Source: Streptomyces sp. NRRL F-5122 (lineage in GTDB: Bacteria; Actinomycetota; Actinomycetes; Streptomycetales; Streptomycetaceae). Taken from it: a stretch of DNA of 34,837 nucleotides. The translations under genes were made by a program, and so were the position numbers. Location of the stretch: contig NZ_LMWH01000267.1 of the NCBI RefSeq assembly GCF_001507435.1, forward strand, positions 1-34,837. Reading direction: 5' to 3'. The notes under the pieces were generated by a model. It was not told where the DNA came from. It saw nothing but the letters and a program-made list of their open reading frames with translations, and ran no database searches. The first letter of the stretch is position 1. Every line of letters begins with the position of its first letter. Positions 27,420-34,837 of this stretch are shown one piece after another.

Positions 27420-28852
27420 GGTCGGACCACCTGGGTCATCTCGGCGTCGGGGTTCGGAGCGGGGGACGGGGCCGGACGGCGCGCGGTGTCGCTGATACGG
27501 ATCAGAATGCCGATCAGTGCCCAGTTGGCGATGACCGACGAACCGCCGTACGCGAGGAACGGCATCGTCATACCGGTCAGAGGGATGAGGCCCATGACAC
27601 CGCCCGCGACGACGAAGACCTGGAGCGCGAAGGCGCCGGACAGACCGACGGCGAGCAGCTTGCCGAACGGGTCGCGGGCGGCGAGGGCGGTGCGCACGCC
27701 GCGCTCCACGATGAGCCCGTAGATCAGCAGGATCGCCATGATGCCGGCCAGGCCCAGCTCCTCGCCGAACGTGGCGAGGATGAAGTCGGAGTTGGCGGCG
27801 AACCGGATCAGCTCGGAGTGGCCCTGGCCGAGGCCGGTGCCGAGCGTGCCGCCGGAGCCGAACGCCCACAGGGCCTGCATGGCCTGCTCGGAGTGGCCGG
27901 CCACACCCTTGCGGCTGAGCGCGTACTCCCCCATCGGGTCGAGCCAGGCCTGAACACGCATATTCACGTGCGGTTCGAAGCTCGCCACACCCACGGCGCC
28001 GGCCGCGGACATCAGCAGACCGAAGACGATCCAGCTCGTCCGCTCGGTGGCGACGTACAGCATGATGACGAACATTCCGAAGAACAGCAGCGACGTACCG
28101 AGGTCGGTCTCGAAGACCAGGATCAGGATCGAGATCGCCCAGACCACGAGGATCGGGCCCAGGTCCCGGCCGCGCGGCAGGTACAGGCCCATGAAGCGGC
28201 GGCTGGCCAGGGCGAGCGCGTCCCGCTTGACCATCAGATAGCCGGCGAAGAACACCGCAAGCACGATCTTGGCGAACTCACCGGGCTGGATGGTGAAGCC
28301 ACCGACCGAGATCCAGATCTTGGCGCCGTAGACGTTCAGGCCGAGACCCGGCACCAGCGGGAGCAGCAGCAGGAACAACGCGGCGACCATGGAGATATAG
28401 GTGTAGCGCTGCAGAGTGCGGTGGTCCTTCAGGAAGACCAGCACCATCACGAACAGCGCGATGCCCATCGCCGTGTACAGCAGCTGGTTGGTCGCCTTGC
28501 CGCCCGCCACATGGATGGACTGCAGAAGCTTGGACTGGTCGAGCCGCCAGATGACGACCAGACCGAGACCGTTCAGCAGCGTCGCCAGCGGCAGCAGCAA
28601 CGGGTCCGCGTACGGCGCGAACTTGCGGACGACCAGATGGCCGACGCCCGCCAGCAGACCGAGGCCGAGGCCGTAGCTGAGGAGTCCGGCCGGGACCGAA
28701 CCGTTGATGGCCAGGCCCACGTTGGCGTAGGCGAACACCGGGATGGCGACGGCGAACACCAGCAGCGCCAGCTCGGTGTTGCGCCGGCTCGGTGCACCGA
28801 TCGAGCCGATCGTGGACGTGTGGTGCGTCGTCGTGTTCGTACTGCTGCTCAT
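27416..28852 (-). CDS. rodA: SEDS-family peptidoglycan glycosyltransferase (RodA/FtsW)
   Basis: 478 residues, with a short Thr/Ser/His-rich cytosolic N-terminus and a SEDS core of about ten or more membrane helices. Typical motifs are KIWISVGGFTIQPGEFAKI, the GLGQGHSELIRFAANSDFI loop with a catalytic Asp nearby, and the late VMGLIPLTGMTMPFLAYGG. It polymerises lipid II and acts with the class B penicillin-binding protein next to it. In Streptomyces this gene is annotated ftsW or rodA. The stop overlaps the pbpA start, so the pair is coupled. A GAGGGG sits about 12 nt before the ATG. Confidence 0.95.
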   Translation of the reverse strand: MSSSTNTTTHHTSTIGSIGAPSRRNTELALLVFAVAIPVFAYANVGLAINGSVPAGLLSYGLGLGLLAGVGHLVVRKFAPYADPLLLPLATLLNGLGLVVIWRLDQSKLLQSIHVAGGKATNQLLYTAMGIALFVMVLVFLKDHRTLQRYTYISMVAALFLLLLPLVPGLGLNVYGAKIWISVGGFTIQPGEFAKIVLAVFFAGYLMVKRDALALASRRFMGLYLPRGRDLGPILVVWAISILILVFETDLGTSLLFFGMFVIMLYVATERTSWIVFGLLMSAAGAVGVASFEPHVNMRVQAWLDPMGEYALSRKGVAGHSEQAMQALWAFGSGGTLGTGLGQGHSELIRFAANSDFILATFGEELGLAGIMAILLIYGLIVERGVRTALAARDPFGKLLAVGLSGAFALQVFVVAGGVMGLIPLTGMTMPFLAYGGSSVIANWALIGILIRISDTARRPAPSPAPNPDAEMTQVVRP

Positions 28853-28879
28853 GGTGTGACAGGGCCCCTCACGGCTTGC

Positions 28880-30394
28880 TTACTGCTTTCCGCACAGTGA
28901 GACGACCTTCTGCTCTTCCTCCGAGAGGGTGGGGCCGGGTGTGGGGGTGGGTGCGGTTGGGGTCTTGGACGTCGAACCCGAGGGATTCGGGGTCGGCGAG
29001 GCCTTGGACGTCAACGAGGTCTGTGTGGTTCCCGTGGCGTCGCCGCCCGTCCCGGCCTGGTTCTCGGCCTCGGCCTTCTGGCGCTCGTTCTCCTTCTTGC
29101 ACGCCGACGCCTGCACGGCCAGCTCGGAGACCTTCGACTGCGCCGCCGGGAGACCGCCCTCGGCGATGGTCGCCTTGACCTGCTTCTGCTGATACGAGGG
29201 CAGGTACTTGAGTTCGATCTCGGGGTGGTCCTTCTGCACCTTCGACAACGACACCCAGGCCAGGTCCTGGCTGATACCGCGGTACAGCGCGACATGCTCG
29301 CCGTTGGCGCCGACGTAGTACTGCGTCTGCGTCCACCGGTAGGCGCCGTAGCACCCGCCGCCGATGACGGCGAGCGCGAGCACGGTGAAGAAGGATCTCT
29401 TCAGCCACCTGCGTCCACGGCGCGGCTTGACGAAGTCCTCGTCGCTGTAGTCGTCGAAGCTGCCCGTCGGGACGTAGCCGGTGGTGTCACCGCTCCCGGG
29501 CGGGCCGAACTGGCCCCCGCTGCCCTGGCCGGGCACCTGGCGGCCGAGGCCCGAGGCGCGTCCGGCGGGCGTCTGCATGATGCCGTTGTCGTGCAGGTGG
29601 TTCTGGTTCTCGGCGACGGCGCCCACCACGACCGGGGTGTCGGACAGCTGGCCCGCGAGGGTGTCCCCGGTGTCCAGGTCGAGGACATCGGCCACGATGA
29701 CCGTGATGTTGTCCGGGCCGCCGCCGCGCAGCGCGAGCTGGATCAGCTCCTGCACGGTCTCCTGCGGGCCCTGGTAGCTGGCGAGGGTCTCCTCCATGGT
29801 CTGGTGGGAGACGACCCCGGACAGCCCGTCGGAGCAGATCAGATACCGGTCGCCCGCCCGCACCTCACGGATGGACAGGTCGGGCTCCACGTGGTCGCCA
29901 CTGCCCAGCGCGCGCATCAGAAGTGAGCGCTGCGGATGGGTGGTGGCCTCCTCCTCCGTGATACGGCCCTCGTCGACGAGCCGCTGCACCCAGGTGTGGT
30001 CCTGGGTGATCTGCGTCAGGACGCCGTCCCGCAGCAGGTACGCGCGGGAGTCACCGACATGGACGAGGCCCAGCCGCTGACCCGTCCACAGCAGGGCGGT
30101 CAGCGTGGTCCCCATGCCCTCGAGCTGGGGGTCCTCCTCGACCATCGCCCGCAACTGGTCGTTGGCGCGCTGTACCGCGGTGGCGAGCGAGGTGAGGATG
30201 TCGGAGCCGGGGATGTCGTCGTCGAGCGGGACGATGGTGGAGATCACCTCGGAGGAGGCGACCTCGCCGGCCGCCTGGCCGCCCATCCCGTCCGCGATCG
30301 CGAGCAGGCGCGGACCCGCGTAACCGGAGTCCTCGTTGCCCTCGCGGATCATGCCTTTGTGCGATCCGGCGGCGAAGCGCAGTGACAGACTCAT
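28880..30394 (-). CDS. pstP: PP2C-type serine/threonine phosphatase (PstP-like)
   Basis: 504 residues. PP2C catalytic domain with REGNED (17-22), ADGMGG (34-39), HVGDSRAY, CSDGLSG and GGGPDNITVIV. The metal-binding aspartates are present. The cytosolic domain is followed by a Gly/Gln-rich linker, a membrane helix at about 332-352 (FFTVLALAVIGGGCYGAY) and a ~150-residue outer domain with a Thr/Pro-rich end. It dephosphorylates PknB and its targets. Three starts are in frame; I prefer ATG 30394, with GAGG 5 nt upstream and the family start SLSLRFAAGSHKG. GTG 30439 would add 15 residues but sits against its ribosome site. Confidence 0.92.
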   Translation of the reverse strand: MSLSLRFAAGSHKGMIREGNEDSGYAGPRLLAIADGMGGQAAGEVASSEVISTIVPLDDDIPGSDILTSLATAVQRANDQLRAMVEEDPQLEGMGTTLTALLWTGQRLGLVHVGDSRAYLLRDGVLTQITQDHTWVQRLVDEGRITEEEATTHPQRSLLMRALGSGDHVEPDLSIREVRAGDRYLICSDGLSGVVSHQTMEETLASYQGPQETVQELIQLALRGGGPDNITVIVADVLDLDTGDTLAGQLSDTPVVVGAVAENQNHLHDNGIMQTPAGRASGLGRQVPGQGSGGQFGPPGSGDTTGYVPTGSFDDYSDEDFVKPRRGRRWLKRSFFTVLALAVIGGGCYGAYRWTQTQYYVGANGEHVALYRGISQDLAWVSLSKVQKDHPEIELKYLPSYQQKQVKATIAEGGLPAAQSKVSELAVQASACKKENERQKAEAENQAGTGGDATGTTQTSLTSKASPTPNPSGSTSKTPTAPTPTPGPTLSEEEQKVVSLCGKQ

Positions 30395-30514
30395 GCGCAC
30401 CTCGCCCGTCGGCTCCGGGTACATCCGCACGGTGCCCACCCTCCGGTCGGGAGCGCGCCGGGGCCCGGGATGTGGGCCACCGCTGCGTGCTCGCTCCGCT
30501 CGCTCATTGTCGTA

Positions 30515-31027
30515 CTACTTCCGCAGCTCGATGACGGTCTTGCCGATGCGGATCGGCGCACCCGGCGGAATCGGTGTGGGGGTCGTCAGCCGGGTCCGGT
30601 CGAGGTAGGTGCCGTTCGTGGACCCGAGGTCCTCGACGATCCACTGCCCGTCCCGGTCGGGATAGATCCTGGCGTGCCGGCTCGAGGCGTAGTCGTCGTC
30701 CAGCACGATGGTGCTGTCATGGGCACGGCCGAGCGTGATGGTCTGGCCCTGCAGCGCGACCGTCGTACCCGTGAGGGAGCCCTCGGACACGACCAGCTTC
30801 GTGGGGGCACCACGGCGCTGGCGGCCGCCGCTCGGCTGCTGGCGCTGCGGCGGGGGCGCCGCCTGACGGGCGGCCTGCTGAGGCCGCCCGCTGTCCCGGC
30901 GCGAGCCGCGCTGTGTGACGCGCGTGCCGAACAGGTCGCTGCGGATGACCTGCACGGCCACGATCACGAACAGCCACAGTACGGCCAGGAAACCCAGCCG
31001 CATGACCGTGAGGGTCAGCTCTGACAT
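30515..31027 (-). CDS. fhaB: Membrane-anchored FHA domain protein (FhaB-like)
   Basis: 170 residues. It starts with a membrane helix (LGFLAVLWLFVIVAVQVI, residues 11-28), followed by a basic Gln/Pro/Arg-rich linker (~40-75) and an FHA domain (~93-168) with GRAHDSTIVL, SSRHARI and the phosphothreonine-binding loop GSTNGTYLDR. FHA domains bind phosphothreonine peptides, here probably those made by PknB. It is encoded 10 bp after fhaA. The open frame extends upstream without meaning; ATG 31027 is the family start (MSELTLTVMR). This is FhaB/Rv0019c-like; in mycobacteria the protein scaffolds wall-synthesis proteins. Confidence 0.92.
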   Translation of the reverse strand: MSELTLTVMRLGFLAVLWLFVIVAVQVIRSDLFGTRVTQRGSRRDSGRPQQAARQAAPPPQRQQPSGGRQRRGAPTKLVVSEGSLTGTTVALQGQTITLGRAHDSTIVLDDDYASSRHARIYPDRDGQWIVEDLGSTNGTYLDRTRLTTPTPIPPGAPIRIGKTVIELRK

Positions 31028-31037
31028 TGCCCCCGCT

Positions 31038-31874
31038 TCACCCTTCGGCTTGCCGGTAAATGATGGTGGTGCTGCCCACGACGATCCGCGAGCCGTCGCG
31101 GAGCGTAGCGCGGGTGGTGTGCTGCCCGTCCACCACGATGCCGTTGGTGGACCCGAGATCCTGGATCGTCGAGGGCGTTCCGGTCCGGATCTCACAGTGC
31201 CGGCGCGAGACGCCGGGGTCGTCGATCCGCACGTCGGCTTCGGTGCTGCGGCCCAGCACCAGCGTCGGGCGGGAGATCTGATGGCGGACGCCGTTGATCT
31301 CGATCCAGTAGCGGGTGCGCCCGCCCGCCGTGGGCGCGGCCGCCGGCCGCTGGCCGTACGGCGCGGCAGCGGGCCGGGCACCGGGCGGCGGCGCGGACGG
31401 CATGGGCGGGACGCCCTGAGAGCCGGCGGCCGGCGGATAGCCGTAGCCGCCGGGGGCCTGCCGGCCCGCCGGAGCGGCCGCCGGACCCTGTTGGTCCGTG
31501 GAGGAGGCGAGCGTACGGCTGCGCACCCGGTACAGACCGGTGTCGAGGTCGTCCGCCTTCTCCAGATGGACCTTGATGGGTCCCATGAACGTGTAGCGCT
31601 GCTGCTTGGCGTAGTCGCGCACCATGCCGGCCAGCTCGTCGCCGAGCTGCCCCGAGTAGGGACTGAGCCGCTCGAAGTCCGGCGTGCTCAGCTCCACGAT
31701 GAAGTCGTTGGGTACGACGGTCCGGTCGCGGTTCCAGATGGTCGCGTTGTTGTCGCACTCCCGCTGGAGCGCTCCGGCGATCTCCACAGGCTGGACCTCG
31801 GACTTGAACACCTTGGCGAAGGTGCCGTTGACCAGACCTTCGAGACGCTGCTCGAACTTCTTCAGGACTCCCAC
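31038..31874 (-). CDS. fhaA: FHA domain protein with DUF3662 (FhaA-like)
   Basis: 278 residues, GTG at 31874 behind GGAGGAGG. The N-terminal DUF3662 domain (residues 1-115, GVLKKFEQRLEGLVNGTFAK at the start) is followed by a Pro/Ala/Gly/Tyr linker and a C-terminal FHA domain (~190-275) with GRSTEADVRI, SRRHCEI and the GSTNGIVVDG loop. FhaA reads phosphothreonine; in mycobacteria it binds phosphorylated MviN/MurJ-type partners and regulates peptidoglycan synthesis. It is the first gene of the fhaA-fhaB-pstP-rodA-pbpA-pknB operon, so its upstream region (31875-32050) should hold the main promoter, which I cannot pinpoint. Confidence 0.93.
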   Translation of the reverse strand: MGVLKKFEQRLEGLVNGTFAKVFKSEVQPVEIAGALQRECDNNATIWNRDRTVVPNDFIVELSTPDFERLSPYSGQLGDELAGMVRDYAKQQRYTFMGPIKVHLEKADDLDTGLYRVRSRTLASSTDQQGPAAAPAGRQAPGGYGYPPAAGSQGVPPMPSAPPPGARPAAAPYGQRPAAAPTAGGRTRYWIEINGVRHQISRPTLVLGRSTEADVRIDDPGVSRRHCEIRTGTPSTIQDLGSTNGIVVDGQHTTRATLRDGSRIVVGSTTIIYRQAEG

Positions 31875-32553
31875 AGGGCACCTCCTCCGTTGCTGCCGTC
31901 CTGCGTTCTGCTTCGTACCTGGTACTGCTTACTGATCGTATCCACGCGCCGGAAAATCGGCTGGTTCCCCCTGTCGGCCCTGTCGACGGGTGTCGACGCC
32001 ACGGGGGTTCCCTGCCGACGACCCCTTCGAACTCATCCCGGACGTACTCCTTGCACGTACTTCCCGCATGCATTCCTGGCATGGATCGTAGAGGGGGTCG
32101 CAGACCAGTGTCCCGCACCTGACCGCGGACCCTGTCCCTCTCCTGGGTAGATGCGCTGGACCGGTACGAGGTTGATACGTGAACAAGCACACGTCGAGAC
32201 GTTGTGCGACGGGTTCCGGGGCCGAGGGCGGAGGACGGCGATCCGCAACGGATTCGGACATCCGGCACCAGATGCCGCGCGCCGTCCGTTCCCCCCGTCG
32301 ACGACGTTGTACCGGGTGCGGCACGTGCGCGGCCGGAGGGCCTCGACCCCGGCCGGTCGGCCGGGGTCCCGCTCGCTCGCCCCCGGACCGCGGCCGGCCC
32401 CCCGGGGTCTTCGCTGGTCGGGCCCGGGTTACCGGTGGTGGGCCCCCGAGGAGGCCGGGAAAGGGATGTGAACGCACCCTCTCCAGCGTGCTAATGTTCT
32501 GGATGTCGGAAGGCGCCACGCCGCAAGGGCAGAAGCCGGAAGACACACCCAAT
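31875..32553. other. Divergent intergenic region between fhaA and tRNA-Leu
   Basis: About 680 bp without a supportable gene; ORFs in it lack ribosome sites and coding bias. It must hold the fhaA promoter (minus strand) and the tRNA-Leu promoter (plus strand). For the latter, TAATGT (32492-32497) with GTGAAC (32467-32472) at 19 bp is the best candidate. Several short palindromes around 32060-32100 (for instance GCATGCATTCCTGGCATG) are noted without interpretation. Confidence 0.45.
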
Positions 32554-32640
32554 GCGCGGGTGGCGGAATAGGCAGACGCGCTGGATTCAGGTTCCAGTGC
32601 CCGCAAGGGCGTGGGGGTTCAACTCCCCCCTCGCGCACCA
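32554..32640 (+). tRNA. tRNA-Leu (anticodon CAG)
   Basis: 87-nt class II tRNA with a long variable arm. Acceptor GCGCGGG (32554-32560) pairs with CTCGCGC (32630-32636). The D arm, anticodon stem CTGGA/TCCAG with loop TTCAGGT (anticodon CAG, 32588-32590), variable arm TGCCCGCAAGGGCG and T arm GGGGGTTCAACTCCCCC are intact. Discriminator A32637 is followed by an encoded CCA (32638-32640), unlike the Ile and Ala tRNAs in this window. Confidence 0.97.
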
Positions 32641-32646
32641 GATGAG

Positions 32647-32680
32647 ACGGTCGTCATCGGATCCCGATGGCGGCCGTTTT
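32647..32680 (+). terminator. Terminator after tRNA-Leu
   Basis: ACGGTCGTCATCGG (32647-32660) pairs with CCGATGGCGGCCGT (32664-32677) with two G-T pairs and is followed by T residues (32677-32680). It begins 7 nt after the tRNA. Confidence 0.85.
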
Positions 32681-32801
32681 GCCGTTCCTGGCTTCGAGGG
32701 GCGCGGCCTGGTGCGGTCCAGGATGTGAGGAAGCTCTCAGGTATTCGGACTTCGGGTCCGGGCGTGTGGCCGACACCCTCGGGGCGGTTCGGGCGAGGAC
32801 C

Positions 32802-32900
32802 GATGTACTTGGGGTCGGGTCCGGTGCCGGGGCCGATGTCCTTGTGGTGGGTTCGTAGCCGGGGCTGATGTCCCCGTGGTCGGGTCCGGGTCGGGCGGCC
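32802..32900. repeat. Three imperfect copies of a 32-33 bp repeat
   Basis: GATGT recurs at 32802, 32835 and 32867, each followed by a C/T-rich stretch, GGT(C)GGGT and CCGGGGC. A fourth, more decayed copy begins near 32904. It is in noncoding DNA and the period is not a multiple of three throughout. Confidence 0.6.
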
Positions 32901-33120
32901 GTCGCATGTCCGACTCCGGGTCGGGCTGTGGTCCCGAGCGCTTTCCGAGGGCTTGATGCGGGACGGGGCCTCCGGCCGCACGGCTTGGCCCCAGGGACTT
33001 CCGCTCGCGCGGTCTGGATGTCGGAAGACCGTCGGGTGGCCGGACCGTCGGGAGACCGTCGGATGCCCGCAGCGTCAGGGAATCGGGTTGTACGGTCGAA
33101 GCTCGGGGGAGCTCCGGGGA

Positions 33121-33176
33121 CCGGGCTGCACGATCGGAGCCCGGGGGACCGGGCTGCACGATCGGAGCCCGGGGGA
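33121..33176. repeat. Exact 28-bp tandem duplication
   Basis: 33121-33148 and 33149-33176 are identical, each with CCGGGCTGCACGATCGG at its start. A diverged copy precedes it (33083-33120) and another fragment follows. This is a recent slippage-type duplication. Confidence 0.9.
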
Positions 33177-33383
33177 CGGGGTTGCGCGGCGAGGGCGTCG
33201 GGATCCCGGTCGCACGGCCGGAGCGCCGTGGCGAGGTCGGCCCCCCGAACGAGCCGAAGCCGACCGGTGTTCTCCACAACAACCGACTTGTCCACAGGGT
33301 CTGACGCCTCCCCACCCCCGGCTGTACGGTCGTCCGCAGTTGATGTTCAAACGGCAGCATGGCCAGCGGGGGAGGCGGTCGGA

Positions 33384-34814
33384 ATGACCGAGGTCGGAAC
33401 GGAGATCGGGGTGGCGGTGCCCCGACAGCGGGCCAGGATCTCCCCGGTGCGCGGCTTCGCACGGTGGCCGGTACAAGGCTCCCCCAAGGAAGAGGGCAAG
33501 GCTCTGCGCGCCCGCGTCCGCCGCCGCTCACACGCCGAACTGGCCGTGGACACCGACCGTCCCGACGCGGTCACCGCCGTCCAGGAGTCCAGCCGCGGCC
33601 GGATCCCCGAGCTCGCACCGATACGCGTCGGCAGGATGGCCGCCACACCCTTCGCCTTCCTGCGCGGCGCGGCGGGCCTCATGGCCTACGACCTCGCCCG
33701 CACCCCGATGACGGGCATCAACGCCCAGATCTGCGGCGACGCACACGCGGCCAACTTCGGCCTGTACGGAGACGCACGCGGCGGCCTGGTCATCGACCTG
33801 AACGACTTCGACGAGACGGTGCACGGCCCCTGGGAGTGGGACCTCAAGCGCCTCGCCACCTCACTCGTCCTCGCCGGCCGCGAGGCCGGGGCCGACGAGG
33901 ACACCTGCCGGGCGGCCGCACACGACGCCGTGGGCGCCTACCGCCGCACCATGCGCCTGCTGGCCCGGCTCCCGGTCCTCGACGCCTGGAACGCGATCGC
34001 CGACGAGGAACTGGTCTCCCACACCGACGCCCACGACCTCCTCGGCACCCTGGAACGGGTGTCGCAGAAGGCGCGGAACAACACGAGCGGACGGTTCGCC
34101 GCGAAGGCCACCGAACCCCTCGAGGACGGCGGCCGCCGCTTCGTCGACGCACCGCCGGTACTGCGCCGCATACCCGACTCCGAGGCGGCGGCCGTCGCGG
34201 CCTCGCTCGAGGAGTATCTGACGACACTGACCGAGGACCGCCTCCCGCTCCTGGCCCGGTACGCAGTGCACGACGTGGCGTTCCGCGTGGTCGGCACCGG
34301 CAGTGTGGGCACCCGCTCGTACGTGGTGCTGCTCCTCGACCACCGGGGCGAGCCGCTCATCCTCCAGGTCAAGGAGGCCCGTCCGTCCGCCCTGCTCCCC
34401 CATCTGGCCACGGCCGGCCACCCGGTGCCGGAGGTGGAGCACGAAGGCCGCCGAGTCGTCCTCGGCCAGAAGCGGATGCAGGTCGTCAGCGACATCCTGC
34501 TCGGCTGGACAACGGTCGAGGGACGGCCTTACCAGGTAAGGCAGTTCCGCAACCGCAAGGGCAGCGTCGAACCGGCGGCACTGGCCGCCGACCAGGTCGA
34601 CGACTACGCCCGTATGACCGGGGCGCTGCTGGCGCGCGCCCACGCTCACAGCGCCGACCCGCGCCTGATCTCCGGTTACTGCGGCAAGAACGAGGAACTG
34701 GACGAGGCGATCGCCACGTTCGCCGTCGCCTATGCGGACCGCACGGAGGCGGACCACGAGGAACTGGTGGCGGCGGTGCGTGATGGGCGGATCCAGGGGG
34801 AGATGGGGGTCTGA
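33384..34814 (+). CDS. DUF2252 family protein
   Basis: 476 residues. The DUF2252 family has a protein-kinase-like or aminoglycoside-phosphotransferase-like fold. Features seen are FAFLRGAAGLMAYDLA, the hallmark CGDAHAANFG with YGDARGGLVIDLNDFDE further on, GPWEWDLKRLATSL, VVGTGSVGTRSYVVLL, LILQVKEARPS and, near the end, LLARAHAHSADP and ISGYCGKNEEL. Substrate and activity are not established; the CGDAH and LNDFDE segments look like the catalytic and metal-binding loops of a phosphotransferase. ATG at 33384 with GGAGG at 33371-33375; the frame is open farther upstream through noncoding DNA. The length is typical. Confidence 0.92.
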   Translation: MTEVGTEIGVAVPRQRARISPVRGFARWPVQGSPKEEGKALRARVRRRSHAELAVDTDRPDAVTAVQESSRGRIPELAPIRVGRMAATPFAFLRGAAGLMAYDLARTPMTGINAQICGDAHAANFGLYGDARGGLVIDLNDFDETVHGPWEWDLKRLATSLVLAGREAGADEDTCRAAAHDAVGAYRRTMRLLARLPVLDAWNAIADEELVSHTDAHDLLGTLERVSQKARNNTSGRFAAKATEPLEDGGRRFVDAPPVLRRIPDSEAAAVAASLEEYLTTLTEDRLPLLARYAVHDVAFRVVGTGSVGTRSYVVLLLDHRGEPLILQVKEARPSALLPHLATAGHPVPEVEHEGRRVVLGQKRMQVVSDILLGWTTVEGRPYQVRQFRNRKGSVEPAALAADQVDDYARMTGALLARAHAHSADPRLISGYCGKNEELDEAIATFAVAYADRTEADHEELVAAVRDGRIQGEMGV

Positions 34815-34837
34815 GTTCGAGGGGGGTGTGGAGGGAG

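Larger units (their letters stand above)
32681..33383. other. Noncoding stretch upstream of the DUF2252 gene
   Basis: Some 700 bp with no supportable gene, although the DUF2252 frame stays open through most of it. It contains degenerate tandem repeats (see repeats), G-rich low-complexity sequence, and two DnaA-box-like sites near 33270-33296. No promoter could be identified with confidence for DUF2252. Confidence 0.5.

Noticed and set aside
27420..27869. Possible N-terminal extension of pbpA
   Set aside because: It overlaps the rodA gene out of frame; GTG 27419 gives the correct membrane-helix start.
33121..33176. 28-bp direct repeats as a CRISPR array
   Set aside because: The copies are directly adjacent with no spacers, and no cas genes are near.
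32868..33383. Possible N-terminal extension of the DUF2252 protein
   Set aside because: The sequence consists of tandem noncoding repeats; the ATG at 33384 has GGAGG and the normal family length.

Overview
The window is a GC-rich (about 70%) stretch of actinobacterial chromosome, almost certainly from a Streptomyces, immediately downstream of oriC. The first gene is the end of gnd, which in Streptomyces follows dnaA-dnaN. The order gnd-recF-dciA-gyrB-gyrA-DUF3566 and, further on, the crgA/trpG/sortase E/pknB/pbpA/rodA/PP2C/FHA cluster is the conserved origin-proximal gene set of actinobacteria. Class E sortases, DUF5324, GTG/TTG starts and strong G/C bias at third codon positions fit Streptomyces. 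No species can be named from the sequence alone.

Layout. 1-7847: replication and topology genes on the plus strand (gnd end, recF, dciA-like, gyrB, gyrA, DUF3566 membrane protein), closed by a hairpin terminator. 8024-8097: tRNA-Ile(GAT), followed by a strong terminator and a degraded tyrosine integrase fragment. About 1.4 kb further on there is a diverged second copy of that terminator, so 8.1-9.5 kb looks like the scar of an integrated element. It holds two small unrecognised membrane-protein genes. 9.7-11.2 kb: a VOC-fold protein with a likely leaderless mRNA, a small secreted or membrane protein on the minus strand, and a DLW-39 type micro-protein. 11.4-15.1 kb: a secreted, C-terminally anchored protein converging on a tail-anchored Ser/Thr kinase and a helix-turn-helix regulator whose promoter carries an 18-bp dyad. 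15.26-15.34 kb: tRNA-Ala(TGC), then a near-perfect parS site (ParB binding) and a 34-bp perfect palindrome. 15.9-18.6 kb: DUF5324 protein (minus), cyclophilin ppiA and a zinc-ribbon rhomboid protease (plus).

18.57-18.87 kb is an intergenic cluster of four consensus DnaA boxes, beside crgA. From 19.3 to 23.7 kb a plus-strand run encodes a DUF881 protein, a class E sortase, a 53-residue membrane peptide, a trpG/pabA-type glutamine amidotransferase and two more class E sortases; several of these genes overlap by 4 nt. A 23-bp perfect stem terminator separates it from the convergent cell-wall signalling operon on the minus strand (31.9 to 23.8 kb): fhaA-fhaB-PP2C phosphatase-rodA/ftsW-pbpA-pknB. 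The operon couples a PASTA kinase, its phosphatase and FHA readers to a SEDS glycosyltransferase and its transpeptidase partner. The window ends with tRNA-Leu(CAG), a noncoding stretch with tandem repeats, and a DUF2252 gene.

Most of the region is core genome. The points that deserve a second look are the DnaA-box cluster and parS site (chromosome replication and segregation), the tRNA-Ile integration scar, the HTH/kinase/secreted-protein group with its dyad operator, and the triple sortase set with a tyrosine-rich disordered tail on one member.
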